64,000 nucleotides of DNA, from positions 372,001-436,000 of the forward strand of contig CAWJGS010000004.1 in the NCBI GenBank assembly GCA_963842575.1, read 5' to 3'. The notes below the pieces were generated by a model. It was not told where the DNA came from and searched no databases. It saw nothing but the letters and a program-made list of their open reading frames with translations. Below, piece after piece: positions 42,112-50,447 of the stretch. The position numbers and the translations under genes are program-made. Origin of the DNA: JACDER01 sp963842575. Its GTDB lineage: Bacteria; Actinomycetota; Thermoleophilia; Gaiellales; Gaiellaceae. The first letter of the stretch is position 1, and every line of letters begins with the position of its first letter.

Positions 42112-43259
42112 GCCTGGAGAGCGGCGACGATCCCGTCGGCGCACGCCTCGATGCTGTACCCGCTCACGAGCTCCCGCCCGCGGTCGCCGAGCTGGCGCCG
42201 CAGCCCAGCGTCCTCGACGAGGCGCTCGAGCGCGCCCGCGAGCGGGCCCGGGTCGCCGGCCGGGACGACGAAGCCGTTCCAGCCCTCGCGCACCAGATCC
42301 GCCGCGCACCCGACCTTGTCGCTGACCACCACCGGCAGCCCGAAGTTGAGAGCCTCGTTTACGACGAGCCCCCAGGTCTCGTGCTGGACGGACGGGAGGC
42401 AGAAGACGTCCGCCGCCACGTATGCCGCCGGGAGCTCGCTCTGGTCGAGGAAGCCGGCCAGATGGACGTCCGGCCCCGCGGCCGCCTCGATCTCCGGCCA
42501 CAGCTCCCCCTCGCCGACGACGAGCAGCGCGCACGGAATCCGCTCGCGCACGCGCCGGAAGGCTTCCAGCAGCACGAGCGGCGCCTTCTTCGGGATGAGC
42601 TTGGCCGCGAACAGGATCACGGGGACGTCCGACTCGATTCCGAACCCGGCCCGCAGCTCGTCGCGCCGCGGCGCGAGCTCCTCCGCGCGCCGGCGGAAAT
42701 ACGCGTTGTCGACGCAGTAGCGCGCGGGGAAGAGTCGCTGCTCGTCCATCCCGTAGCGGAGGAAGTAGCGCCGGTTCTCCTCCCCGATGTACAGGCCGTC
42801 CACGCGCGAGAAGAGCGCGCGCAGCGCGATCTCCTTCAGCGCGGCCTTGTGCGCCGGGCGACCGTGGAGAAGCGTCTGCTCCTCGCGGATCAGGATGCGC
42901 GTCCCGCGGAGCGTGCCGCCTGCCGAGGCGAGCCACGAGTTCGAGTGCGCGTAGCCATGGATCCAGAGTGCGTCGTAGCCGTCGGTCAGCACCTCGCGCA
43001 GGACGTCCCAGTTCGGCCCCAGCCCGTACGGCCCGACCTCCGGGCTCCGGACCGCGCTGGGGAGGAAGCGGGAGCGATACCCGTCCAGCAGCGTCGTGTC
43101 CCCCCGCACCTTCCGCCCGAACTCCCGGTCCTGGTAGCCGCGAACGGACGCGTCGGAGTAGAAGTAGACCGTCAGGTCGAGCTCGGGGCGGCAGGCGAGC
43201 TCGCGGTACAGCGGCGCCTGATAGTGGATCGGGAACGAGACGAGGTGAGCGACCTTCAT
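42108..43259 (-). CDS. GT4 family glycosyltransferase
   Basis: 383 residues. MKVAHLVSFPIHYQAPLYREL, RILIREEQTLLHGRP, LFAAKLIPKKAPLVLLEA and HETWGLVVNEALNFGLP (EX7E) give a GT-B/GT4 assignment; the first two motifs are shared with the gene at 33709-34764, a likely paralogue. ATGA overlaps on both sides. Acceptor and donor unknown. Confidence 0.9.
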   Translation of the reverse strand: MKVAHLVSFPIHYQAPLYRELACRPELDLTVYFYSDASVRGYQDREFGRKVRGDTTLLDGYRSRFLPSAVRSPEVGPYGLGPNWDVLREVLTDGYDALWIHGYAHSNSWLASAGGTLRGTRILIREEQTLLHGRPAHKAALKEIALRALFSRVDGLYIGEENRRYFLRYGMDEQRLFPARYCVDNAYFRRRAEELAPRRDELRAGFGIESDVPVILFAAKLIPKKAPLVLLEAFRRVRERIPCALLVVGEGELWPEIEAAAGPDVHLAGFLDQSELPAAYVAADVFCLPSVQHETWGLVVNEALNFGLPVVVSDKVGCAADLVREGWNGFVVPAGDPGPLAGALERLVEDAGLRRQLGDRGRELVSGYSIEACADGIVAALQA

Positions 43260-44629
43260 GCTTCCACCGGGACAGGCTCCGGCTCCGCTTCGACGGGCTC
43301 GGGCTCCTCACGGCGCTCCAGGCGCGGCAACCCCATCATGATCCCGGCGAAGAGCCAGAAGTAGATGTTGATCGGGTCCAGGTCGAAGTACTGCGCCTTC
43401 ACCGAGTAGACGAGCACCCAGCCCATCAACGCAAGGATCGCGGCGGAGACCATCTTGAGGCGCGAATCCCGGATGCGAATGTGGACGCGTGCCGAGCGGT
43501 AGACGATCGCCCCGAGCAGAGCGAGGGCGGCGGCGAGGCCGAAGACGCCGAGCTCGAGGTATGCCTTCACGTACCACGACTCCTGGACGGAGCCCACCGA
43601 GGTCTGCAACTCCGTCGTCGGGAATGCGTAGCGCGCCGCGGTCGAGTCCGATCCCGCGCCGAGCCCGAGCCAGGTCTTGTGCACGGCCTCGCCCACGCTG
43701 GGCACGCCGCCGCCTTTCGTCTCCTGCGCGGTCGTGCTGGAGATGTGCGCCGCGAGCCCGCAGTACCCCGCTGCTGTCCCGCCCGCGAGGGCGAGGCAGG
43801 CGGCGCCGGCCGCTACCGCTGCCCAGGGCAGCCGGTTCCGCGAGTGGATCGTGAGCAGGATGATCGCCGCGACGAGCAGTGGGATGACGAAGAAGCCGAG
43901 GCGGACGCCGCTGAACAGGGCAGCGAGGAAGATGACCAGGAAGACGAGACCGGCGGACCAGAGCTGCTTCCCGGCCGGCCGTGACCCGCGCCACCAGGCG
44001 TACGAGACGGCCACCATCGCGGCCCCGAAGAGGTAGTACTGGTAGAAGAACGAGAAGGTGCTGGGGACGCGCCGGATCGTGCAGCCGTTCGACAGCACGA
44101 ACGTGGTGAAGTCCTGCGTCGCCGGCTTTGCCGACGCCCCGTAGGCGTCGTAGACGGTCTGCGCGTGCCCGGTGTAGTAGAGGACGACGGTCACGAGCCC
44201 GATCACGGCCGGCACGATCGCGACGAGGCTCATGAGGCCCAGGACGCGGAAGAGGTGATCGCGGCTCTCGGCGAGCCAGTACCCGAGGAAGAACAGTGGG
44301 ATGTAGAAGAGCCAGACCTTCGCGCCGATCAGGCCGACGAGATGGTTCGGCAGGTCGGGGTTGAAGGCCTGGACGACCACGATGAGGGCGAGCAGCCCCA
44401 TGAGGACGATCGGCGCGCCCTTGAACCAGAACGGCCTGCGGCGCAGGATGAAGTACCCCGCGAAGAGGATGTACGCGGGGATGACGAAGAGGAAGTCCTT
44501 GGCCAGGATCGCGACCGCGCGGTCGGTGCGGCCGGGGTAGGCGGCGAGGATGGCGATGCCCGACACGGGGATGTACACGAGCAGTGCGTAGACGGGCCAG
44601 CGCCAGCGGCGGGTGAGCGCGTCGATCAT
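43256..44629 (-). CDS. Polytopic O-antigen polymerase/ligase-like membrane protein
   Basis: 457 residues from ATG 44629 (ATGA overlap). About ten membrane helices, a large extracytoplasmic loop with SVGEAVHKTWLGLGAGSDS and QESWYVKAYLELGVFGL, and an acidic C-terminal tail (EEPEPVEAEPEPVPVEA). The placement of the loop and its E-L-G motif is that of Wzy/WaaL proteins, which join lipid-linked glycans outside the membrane. A second protein of this class is encoded two genes upstream (45915-47891); one may polymerise and the other ligate. Confidence 0.8.
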   Translation of the reverse strand: MIDALTRRWRWPVYALLVYIPVSGIAILAAYPGRTDRAVAILAKDFLFVIPAYILFAGYFILRRRPFWFKGAPIVLMGLLALIVVVQAFNPDLPNHLVGLIGAKVWLFYIPLFFLGYWLAESRDHLFRVLGLMSLVAIVPAVIGLVTVVLYYTGHAQTVYDAYGASAKPATQDFTTFVLSNGCTIRRVPSTFSFFYQYYLFGAAMVAVSYAWWRGSRPAGKQLWSAGLVFLVIFLAALFSGVRLGFFVIPLLVAAIILLTIHSRNRLPWAAVAAGAACLALAGGTAAGYCGLAAHISSTTAQETKGGGVPSVGEAVHKTWLGLGAGSDSTAARYAFPTTELQTSVGSVQESWYVKAYLELGVFGLAAALALLGAIVYRSARVHIRIRDSRLKMVSAAILALMGWVLVYSVKAQYFDLDPINIYFWLFAGIMMGLPRLERREEPEPVEAEPEPVPVEA

Positions 44630-45918
44630 CCCGCCCTCTCGATGCGCAGCGCCTGCGCGCCGGCCGGGTCCGACGACGCGGTTCGGCTCCGCACCAGCAG
44701 CACGAGCAGGACGACGAAGCTGAGCGCGGCGGAGACCGTGAGCGCAAGCGCGACACCGCGCGCGTTCCAGAGCGGCGTGAAGATCCCGAGCGCCGGGAGG
44801 AGGAAGACCCAGGAGGACACCTCGGCGATAGTGCCGAGTCCGGGCCGCCCCAGGCCCTGCGCACCGTCCGTGAGCACGCGCCGAGCGCTCAGGAAGAGCG
44901 CGCCGATGAGCAGGATCCGCGTCAGCGGGACGGCGCCGGAGAACTCGTCCCCGAAGAAAACGGGGACGAGCCAGGCGACGCTGAGCTCGAGCGCGAGGAC
45001 GACGAGGGCGGCCGCACCGGACGCGAGCCAGAAGAACTGCCAGAGCTCCTTCCACGCCTCGTCGCCGCGGCGGCCCGCGATGCGCGGGTACGCGATGTAG
45101 CCGACGCTCTGGGCGATGAAGCGCGGGAGGTTCGCGAACGCGAGGCCCACGACGTAGAGGCCGAGCGCGGCCGGAGTCAGAAAGAGCCCGACGACCGCCT
45201 GGTCGAGCCGGAACGTCTCCACCGGGGACGTCCACCCGAGCAGACCCTTGATCCCGAAGCTCAGCATCGAGCGCAGCCGCTCCGGCGACCGGTGCGCCTG
45301 TCGGAGGCGGACGGGGCGGAACGCGACGAACAGCGTGACCGCGGCCGACACGAGAGACGCGACGATCCAGCCGACGACGACCCACTCGAGGTTCCCGCCC
45401 CCGACGACGAAGATGGCGAGCACCGCGACGGCGTACGAGGTCGCCGGAAGCGCGCGCAGGACGTTGAACGCGAGGAAGCGCTGCTGACCCTGCAGGATCG
45501 CCGTCCCGTAGCTCTGGCCGAGGATTGCCGGCACGGCGGCCAGGCTCAGTAGTGCGGAGACCTTGACCGCGTGCGGGTCGTTCCAGAAGACGGCGAGGAG
45601 GATCCCGGCGTGCAAGAGGACGAGCGAGACGTCCTGCAGCACCATCGGGCGCAGAAGCGTCCGGATGACCTCCGCCCAGCGAGAGCGGTCGCGGCTCAGC
45701 TCGAAGGTGGCCGCCAGCGGCAGGCCGAGCGACCCGATCTGCGCGAGCACCGCCGGAAAGAGGATGAGTAGCGCGAGGTATCCGCGGTCCTGCACGCCGA
45801 GGATGCGCGCCGCGAGGACGCCGCTCACGATCAGGACGGCCTGTCCGACCAGGCCTGTGAGCACGGAGCCGGCGAGCGGCATCCGAGACTGGCGCAGAAC
45901 TCCGCCCCGCTCCGTCAC
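44626..45918 (-). CDS. Polysaccharide flippase (Wzx-like, MOP superfamily)
   Basis: 430 residues from GTG 45918 (GTGA overlap). Twelve or so membrane helices, with the helix-1 element LVGQAVLIVSGVLAARILG, TFRLDQAVVGLFLTPAALGLY and LFLSARRVLTDGAQGLGRPG, typical of Wzx/oligosaccharide flippases that move undecaprenyl-linked repeat units across the membrane. It is between two polymerase/ligase genes, giving the operon a complete flip-and-polymerise set. Confidence 0.88.
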   Translation of the reverse strand: MTERGGVLRQSRMPLAGSVLTGLVGQAVLIVSGVLAARILGVQDRGYLALLILFPAVLAQIGSLGLPLAATFELSRDRSRWAEVIRTLLRPMVLQDVSLVLLHAGILLAVFWNDPHAVKVSALLSLAAVPAILGQSYGTAILQGQQRFLAFNVLRALPATSYAVAVLAIFVVGGGNLEWVVVGWIVASLVSAAVTLFVAFRPVRLRQAHRSPERLRSMLSFGIKGLLGWTSPVETFRLDQAVVGLFLTPAALGLYVVGLAFANLPRFIAQSVGYIAYPRIAGRRGDEAWKELWQFFWLASGAAALVVLALELSVAWLVPVFFGDEFSGAVPLTRILLIGALFLSARRVLTDGAQGLGRPGLGTIAEVSSWVFLLPALGIFTPLWNARGVALALTVSAALSFVVLLVLLVRSRTASSDPAGAQALRIERAG

Positions 45919-47891
45919 TGCCCGAGCTTCACCCTCGCGAGCAGCTCCGAGCGCGGGCTCAGCTCCCGGGTGTGCTGCAGCGTGATCACGGCCGCGGTGA
46001 TCTGCCCATTCTCGGCGCGGAAGCGCGTGAGGAGGAACCACGGCCGCCAGTCGTTCGGCGCATGCTCGATCGCCTTTCGGGCCCAATACTGCGCATCGCC
46101 GTATTCTTGGGCCTGCTCCGAGACGAGGGCGAGCTGCTGGTACGGGCTCGTCGCCCACGGCTCGATCTTGCGCGCATTGTCCGCGCGCTTGAAAGCGGCG
46201 CCGAGGTCGCCGGCACGGACGGCGGCCTGGCTGGCCTGGATCTCACGGTTCGTGAGCAGTGGGAGGGCCGCCGCGAGGATCACGCACACGCCCGCGACGA
46301 CGAGAGCCACGCGGCCCGCGACGTCCCACCGGAGGCGAAGCGGCTTTTCGGACGCGTCGGTTCCGCCGCTCGCGCGCGAGACCAGGAGCCCGAGCAGCGC
46401 GATGCCCACGACGGAGACGACCGTCATCTCCCACATCCAGTCGACGCCGGCGGCGAACGCGTACGCCAGGAAGGCGGCCCACACCGCCGCGAGCGCGAGC
46501 CGCTCCTCGCCTGCCCGCGCCAGCACGCGTCTCAGCCCCGCGACGAGGCCGATGAGGAAGGCGCCTGCGATGAACACGAACCCGACGATTCCGAGCTCGC
46601 CGAGCGACTCCAAATAGAGCGAATGCGCGTCCTTGACGAAGCCCTTCAGCGTTCCGTACCGCGCCCACCACTCTTCGTAGGAGCCCGCGCCCTTCCCCAG
46701 GGCAGGCGCGCTTCGAAACTCCTTCACCGCGCTCACCCACTGCTGCCAGCGGCCGCTCGAGCCCACGCTGAGCAGGTGCCCCTGGACGGGGTTCTGCGTG
46801 TCCTTCGGCAGCGTGTTCAGCGTGTACGCCGGCACGGCCTTGAAGTGCTCGAAGAGGCGGACTGGGTGCGCGGCCGCGACGCCTGCCGCCACGAGGGCGA
46901 CGACGAGCCCGACCGCGACGATCCTCGCGACCCGTCCGACCCGTGCGGTTCGCCGCTCGAGTGGGACGGCGACGAAGCGGAAGACGAGAAAGGCGACCAC
47001 GCCCGTGACGACGCAGACGCCGAAAACGAGCGGGAAGGCGACATGCCCCTCGCCCTCGGCCGCCGGCCCGGGATGGTTGACGAGGAGGTCACGGCTCACG
47101 ATGCAGGCGATGCCGCCGGCGGCGCCCGCGGCCGCGAGCAGGATCGCCTCTATCGTCCGCGTCCGCGGGACGAGCGCGAAGAGCGCGAGCGCGCCGAGCG
47201 CCGCAGTCACGATCCCGCCGCGCGAGGAAGTCAGGTAGAGGACGGCGCCCAGAACGGGGAACGGCGCGAGCGCGAGGGCGCGCAGGACCAGCGGAGCCGC
47301 GGAGACGGCGAGCCGCAGCAGGAGCGGGACGGAGAGGGCGACGAAGATTGCGAGCCCGTTCCAGTAGCCGAGCGGGTAGCTCAGACGGGTGAGATCGAGC
47401 GGAAGGCCCTGCAGGTTCTCGCCGGCGATCAGGTCGGGGAAGCAGCGGCTGAGGAAGGCGAGCACCGCCACGGCCGCGATTCCCAGCGCGAATCCGTCGC
47501 ACCAGCGCGGGATGAAGCTCCGCCGGGCGCCGAGGGCAGCGATCGCGAAGATCCCGACGTACAGGGCGGCGCGGTTGAACTCGTCGAAGGAGACCTCTGG
47601 GTCGTCCGACCAGATGACGGACGCGAGCGTCAGCCCCGCGAACGCGACGAGCAGCCCGCCCACGGCCAGCGTCGTCCAGTCGAGGTTTCGGAGCGGCCAG
47701 AGGCCGGCCGCGACGGCGAGGATGAGCACCCACCAGACCGCGATCGAGAGCGTCCCGCGGCTCGTGAGCCCGAAGCTGCCGCCGTCGTAGGCGAGCAGGA
47801 ACGTGACCGCAGCCACCGCGCCGGTTACCGCAAGCGGCGCGATGGGTGCAGCCGAGCGGCTTTGCCCGGGCACAACGGTAGAGGCCCCCAT
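45915..47891 (-). CDS. O-antigen ligase/polymerase (Wzy_C domain) with C-terminal TPR-like tail
   Basis: 658 residues. About twelve membrane helices; the signature loop is GRWQQWVSAVKEF followed by KDAHSLYLESLGELGIVGF (Wzy_C/WaaL motif with the conserved His and ELG). The last ~90 residues (REIQASQAAVRAGDLGAAFKR, AQYWARKAIEHAPNDWRP) form TPR-like helical repeats after the membrane part. The start ATG 47891 has TACCCT ten bases upstream. First gene of a seven-gene operon whose members overlap by four bases throughout, ending at 39294. Confidence 0.88.
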   Translation of the reverse strand: MGASTVVPGQSRSAAPIAPLAVTGAVAAVTFLLAYDGGSFGLTSRGTLSIAVWWVLILAVAAGLWPLRNLDWTTLAVGGLLVAFAGLTLASVIWSDDPEVSFDEFNRAALYVGIFAIAALGARRSFIPRWCDGFALGIAAVAVLAFLSRCFPDLIAGENLQGLPLDLTRLSYPLGYWNGLAIFVALSVPLLLRLAVSAAPLVLRALALAPFPVLGAVLYLTSSRGGIVTAALGALALFALVPRTRTIEAILLAAAGAAGGIACIVSRDLLVNHPGPAAEGEGHVAFPLVFGVCVVTGVVAFLVFRFVAVPLERRTARVGRVARIVAVGLVVALVAAGVAAAHPVRLFEHFKAVPAYTLNTLPKDTQNPVQGHLLSVGSSGRWQQWVSAVKEFRSAPALGKGAGSYEEWWARYGTLKGFVKDAHSLYLESLGELGIVGFVFIAGAFLIGLVAGLRRVLARAGEERLALAAVWAAFLAYAFAAGVDWMWEMTVVSVVGIALLGLLVSRASGGTDASEKPLRLRWDVAGRVALVVAGVCVILAAALPLLTNREIQASQAAVRAGDLGAAFKRADNARKIEPWATSPYQQLALVSEQAQEYGDAQYWARKAIEHAPNDWRPWFLLTRFRAENGQITAAVITLQHTRELSPRSELLARVKLGQ

Positions 47892-47900
47892 AGGGTCTGC

Positions 47901-47907
47901 TAGGGTA
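47901..47907. promoter_or_regulatory. Overlapping divergent -10 elements (TAGGGT plus, TACCCT minus)
   Basis: Plus strand TAGGGT (47901-47906) and minus strand TACCCT (47907-47902) share five bases. TAGGGT is also present at 47891-47896, so the plus copies form a direct repeat ten bases apart. The minus element is ten bases before ATG 47891; the plus one leaves a 39-base leader before ATG 47946. Confidence 0.4.
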
Positions 47908-47931
47908 GCCGCGACCGCGAAAACGGCTCCT

Positions 47932-47940
47932 GAGGAGGGG
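47932..47940 (+). promoter_or_regulatory. Strong Shine-Dalgarno site for the 47946 gene
   Basis: GAGGAGGGG five bases before the ATG at 47946. It decides that start and marks this gene as leadered, unlike most unit-leading genes here, which suggests high translation. Confidence 0.7.
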
Positions 47941-47945
47941 TCCCG

Positions 47946-48491
47946 ATGGAAGCTGTTCCGCACATGCGGAAATTCGTTCTCGCAGGAGGAATCGCCGTGC
48001 TGGCAGTTCTCGGCACGTCCGCCACCGCTTACGGCAAGGGTTGCTCCGGCAACCAGAACGTCCCGTCGTCCGTCGCGCAGTACACCGAGCAGCAGCCGAC
48101 CGCGTGCGGCACGCTTGCCACCGGCCAGGGCAACAAGACCAGGAAGGTGCCCAAGTCCCTCCAGAAGCAGATCGACTCGCAGGGCGGCGAGGACGCGGCG
48201 ACGATCACGAAGATCGTGAGCTCCGAGTCGGCTGGCGCTCCGCAGACGAAAATCAAGGTGCACAAGGTCAAGGTGAAGAAGGTGCACAAGAGCGGCACCA
48301 AGCGCGGCGGCCAGACGCCGACGAAGGTCGTCAGCGATGCGAAGCGCAGCCAGTCCAATCCGCTCGCGGCATCGGTCGGCGTCATCACCGGCGGCAGCGA
48401 CGGACGGCTGATCGGACTGATCGTGCTGATGGTCGGGCTCGCAGTCGTCGTGGTCGTCTCGGCGCTCCGGCGGCGGCGCGTCACCCGTTAG
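47946..48491 (+). CDS. Small secreted/membrane-anchored protein of unknown function
   Basis: 181 residues, not recognised. Signal peptide (MRKFVLAGGIAVLAVLGTSATAYG, starting at the second Met), a mature region with two cysteines (GKGCSG and PTACGT), a lysine-rich middle (KIKVHKVKVKKVHKSG), and a C-terminal helix GLIVLMVGLAVVVVVSAL followed by RRRRVTR. This sorting-signal-like end without LPxTG would hold it in the membrane with the body outside. A strong ribosome site suggests an abundant envelope protein. It lies between the ligase operon and a flippase gene, so a structural role in the cell surface is possible. Confidence 0.7.
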   Translation: MEAVPHMRKFVLAGGIAVLAVLGTSATAYGKGCSGNQNVPSSVAQYTEQQPTACGTLATGQGNKTRKVPKSLQKQIDSQGGEDAATITKIVSSESAGAPQTKIKVHKVKVKKVHKSGTKRGGQTPTKVVSDAKRSQSNPLAASVGVITGGSDGRLIGLIVLMVGLAVVVVVSALRRRRVTR

Positions 48492-48576
48492 CGAAGCGCC
48501 GGTAGACCAGCCTCTCGCCGACCACCCTCCCGGCAAGCTCAGCGTCCTCTCCTTCTCGGCGCTCGCGCTCGAGCGC

Positions 48577-49998
48577 GTGCTCGCGCTCGTGCTCGTCGCG
48601 ATCGTCGCCGCGCTCTTCGGCGCGACCGGCGCGAGCTCCACGTACTTCCTCGCGCTGGTCGTCCCCATCACCCTCGGCGTCTCAGCCAGCGAGGCCTTCT
48701 ACACCGCGCTCCTCCCCCGGTTCACGAGCCGCACGCGGCCGCCGCGCGAGCTCCTGCACGCGTCGCTCCGCATCGCCGGCGCTTTCGTCCTGGCGGGGAC
48801 GGCCGTGTACATCGGGATCCTGGTCGCCGTCTCGCCGGACCGGCTCTCGGTCTGGCTGGCCTTCTCGCCGGTGATCGCCGCGACGGGGCTGAACGGCGTC
48901 TACGCCGCCTTTCTCACAGCCGAGCGGCGGTACGCCCTCGCGATCCTGCGCGTCCCGTTGGGCACCGGGATCGCACTCGCAGTCGCCGCGATCGTCCTCC
49001 CGTTCTGGGAGACGCCCACCGCGCTCGCAATCGCCGTCAGCGCCGGGCAGCTCGCGACCCTCGCCTTGCTGGCGGTGCAGGCGCGCGGAGCCCCGTCCGG
49101 CACGGGCGAGTCGATCTCGGCCTCGAGCCTGTTCGCGTCCTCCTCCGCCGTCTTCGCCTCGACGCTGCTCGGCGGCCAGCTCGTGATCGTGGTCGAGCGC
49201 TTCCTCGCCAGCGGCCTGGTCGTCGGCGCGGTTGCGCTGCTCGCCTACGCGCGCGGGATCGCCTTGTTGCCCGTGATGTTCGCGCAGGCCGTCGGAAGCG
49301 GCATGTTCCCGGCCGCCGCCGAGCGCTTCAAGGCGCCGGAGCGAGATGCGCTCGTTCGCCTGGCGGTGAACGGGATGCGACTGAGCGTGCTGGCGGGTCT
49401 CGTTTCCACCGCGTATGTCGTCATCTGCCGTCGGGAGCTCGTGCAGGTCGCCTTCGAGCGGCACGCATTCACGTCCACGGACGCGGCCACGACGGCGACC
49501 CTGGTCGCGATCCTCGCCGGAGCGCTCACCGGTGCGTCACTCACCGCGAGCGGCGCGCGCATGCTCTTCGCGCTCGGGAGGAGGCGCGAGGTGCTGGTGA
49601 TCAGCGTCGGGGCGCTCGTCCTGTACGTGGTGGCCGCCGTCGTCCTGCGCGAGGCCTACGGGCTGAACGGGCTCGCGTCCGCGTTCACCGTCGCCTCCAC
49701 CGCCGGCGGGCTTGTCCTGGCGGCGGTGCTCGTCCGCCGGCTCGGAGTCGGTGTCGCGCGCGTCGTGCGCGAGTGGGTGGTCGCACCGGCCGCGCTCGCT
49801 GCCGCGTTCACGGGGGGCGCGCTCGCCGTCTGGCTCCCGTTCGGCGGGACGCACCCCGGCTTCACCGCCGCCCTCGGGACCGCGGTCGCGGTCGGGCTCG
49901 GCGGCCTGGCCGTCCTCGCGCTGGCGATCCGCCTCACTCGCGGGCTCGAGTACACCCTGCTCGAGCGCGCGCTTACTTCAGCAGGTGGAAGAGGATGA
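48577..49998 (+). CDS. MviN/Wzx-like lipid II or oligosaccharide flippase
   Basis: 473 residues from GTG 48577. Membrane helices throughout, with FGATGASSTYFLALVVP, SEAFYTALLPRF and ALLAYARGIALLPVMFAQAVG in the order of MurJ/MviN-type flippases; WzxE/MATE-like folds are hard to separate by eye. Protein-like sequence extends upstream to about 48487 (EAPVDQPLADHPP, LSVLSFSALALER) but that stretch has no ATG, GTG or TTG, so the annotated start probably cuts the first helix. Follows the small membrane protein gene. The 3' end overlaps secG by 26 bases. Confidence 0.8.
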   Translation: MLALVLVAIVAALFGATGASSTYFLALVVPITLGVSASEAFYTALLPRFTSRTRPPRELLHASLRIAGAFVLAGTAVYIGILVAVSPDRLSVWLAFSPVIAATGLNGVYAAFLTAERRYALAILRVPLGTGIALAVAAIVLPFWETPTALAIAVSAGQLATLALLAVQARGAPSGTGESISASSLFASSSAVFASTLLGGQLVIVVERFLASGLVVGAVALLAYARGIALLPVMFAQAVGSGMFPAAAERFKAPERDALVRLAVNGMRLSVLAGLVSTAYVVICRRELVQVAFERHAFTSTDAATTATLVAILAGALTGASLTASGARMLFALGRRREVLVISVGALVLYVVAAVVLREAYGLNGLASAFTVASTAGGLVLAAVLVRRLGVGVARVVREWVVAPAALAAAFTGGALAVWLPFGGTHPGFTAALGTAVAVGLGGLAVLALAIRLTRGLEYTLLERALTSAGGRG

Positions 49999-50197
49999 TC
50001 GAGTTGATGAAGAACACGATCGCGACAACGGTGGTGAGGCGCGTCAGGTTGCGCTCGACGATGTGCGTCCCACCCTGCGATGCGGGCGTGAAGCCCATGC
50101 CGCCGAGACCGGTGTCGCGGCCGGAGTGCATGAGGATGAGCACCACGAGCGTGAAGCTGACGAGCACGTGGAAGACGGAGTCGATGGCCAGGGCCAT
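49973..50197 (-). CDS. secG: Preprotein translocase subunit SecG
   Basis: 74 residues from ATG 50197, preceded at seven bases by TATCCT; an upstream in-frame extension is not membrane-like. Two helices (VFHVLVSFTLVVLILMHSG and TTVVAIVFFINSIILFHLL) flank the conserved loop GRDTGLGGMGF, as in SecG. It assists SecYEG during protein export. It is a conserved housekeeping gene inside an otherwise variable region and may mark the edge of the polysaccharide block. Confidence 0.92.
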   Translation of the reverse strand: MALAIDSVFHVLVSFTLVVLILMHSGRDTGLGGMGFTPASQGGTHIVERNLTRLTTVVAIVFFINSIILFHLLK

Positions 50198-50204
50198 GGA
50201 GCCA

Positions 50205-50213
50205 GGATAGCCT
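50205..50213. promoter_or_regulatory. Overlapping divergent -10 elements (TATCCT minus, TAGCCT plus)
   Basis: Minus TATCCT (50210-50205) is seven bases before ATG 50197 of secG; plus TAGCCT (50208-50213) is six bases before GTG 50220. They share three bases, so the promoters exclude each other. Confidence 0.5.
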
Positions 50214-50219
50214 CTGTTC

Positions 50220-50447
50220 GTGTCCGGGGAGGCGAGGGAGAGGATCCAGAAGCTGCTCGTGACCGGGGACAACCGGCTCAAGCAGGGCGTCGAGCCGGAG
50301 AAGGTGCGCCAGAGCTACGAGCAGGCGCTCGAGGCCGCGCGAGAGGCGGGGCTCGAGGACGCCGTCCGCCCCCTCGTCGAGATCAGGCTCGCCGACCTCG
50401 AGCGGCTTGCTCGAGAATCTCCTCGATCCGGGCAGCCTGGAAGTTGA
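50220..50447 (+). CDS. Small helical protein of unknown function
   Basis: 75 residues from GTG 50220. Nearly all helical and charged: ARERIQKLLVTGDNRLK, then VRQSYEQALEAAREAG and VRPLVEIRLADLERLA, resembling one and a half TPR units. Supported as a gene by TAGCCT six bases before the start and by its amino-acid make-up; no family recognised. Its last 65 bases overlap the end of the convergent GT4 gene. Confidence 0.6.
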   Translation: MSGEARERIQKLLVTGDNRLKQGVEPEKVRQSYEQALEAAREAGLEDAVRPLVEIRLADLERLARESPRSGQPGS

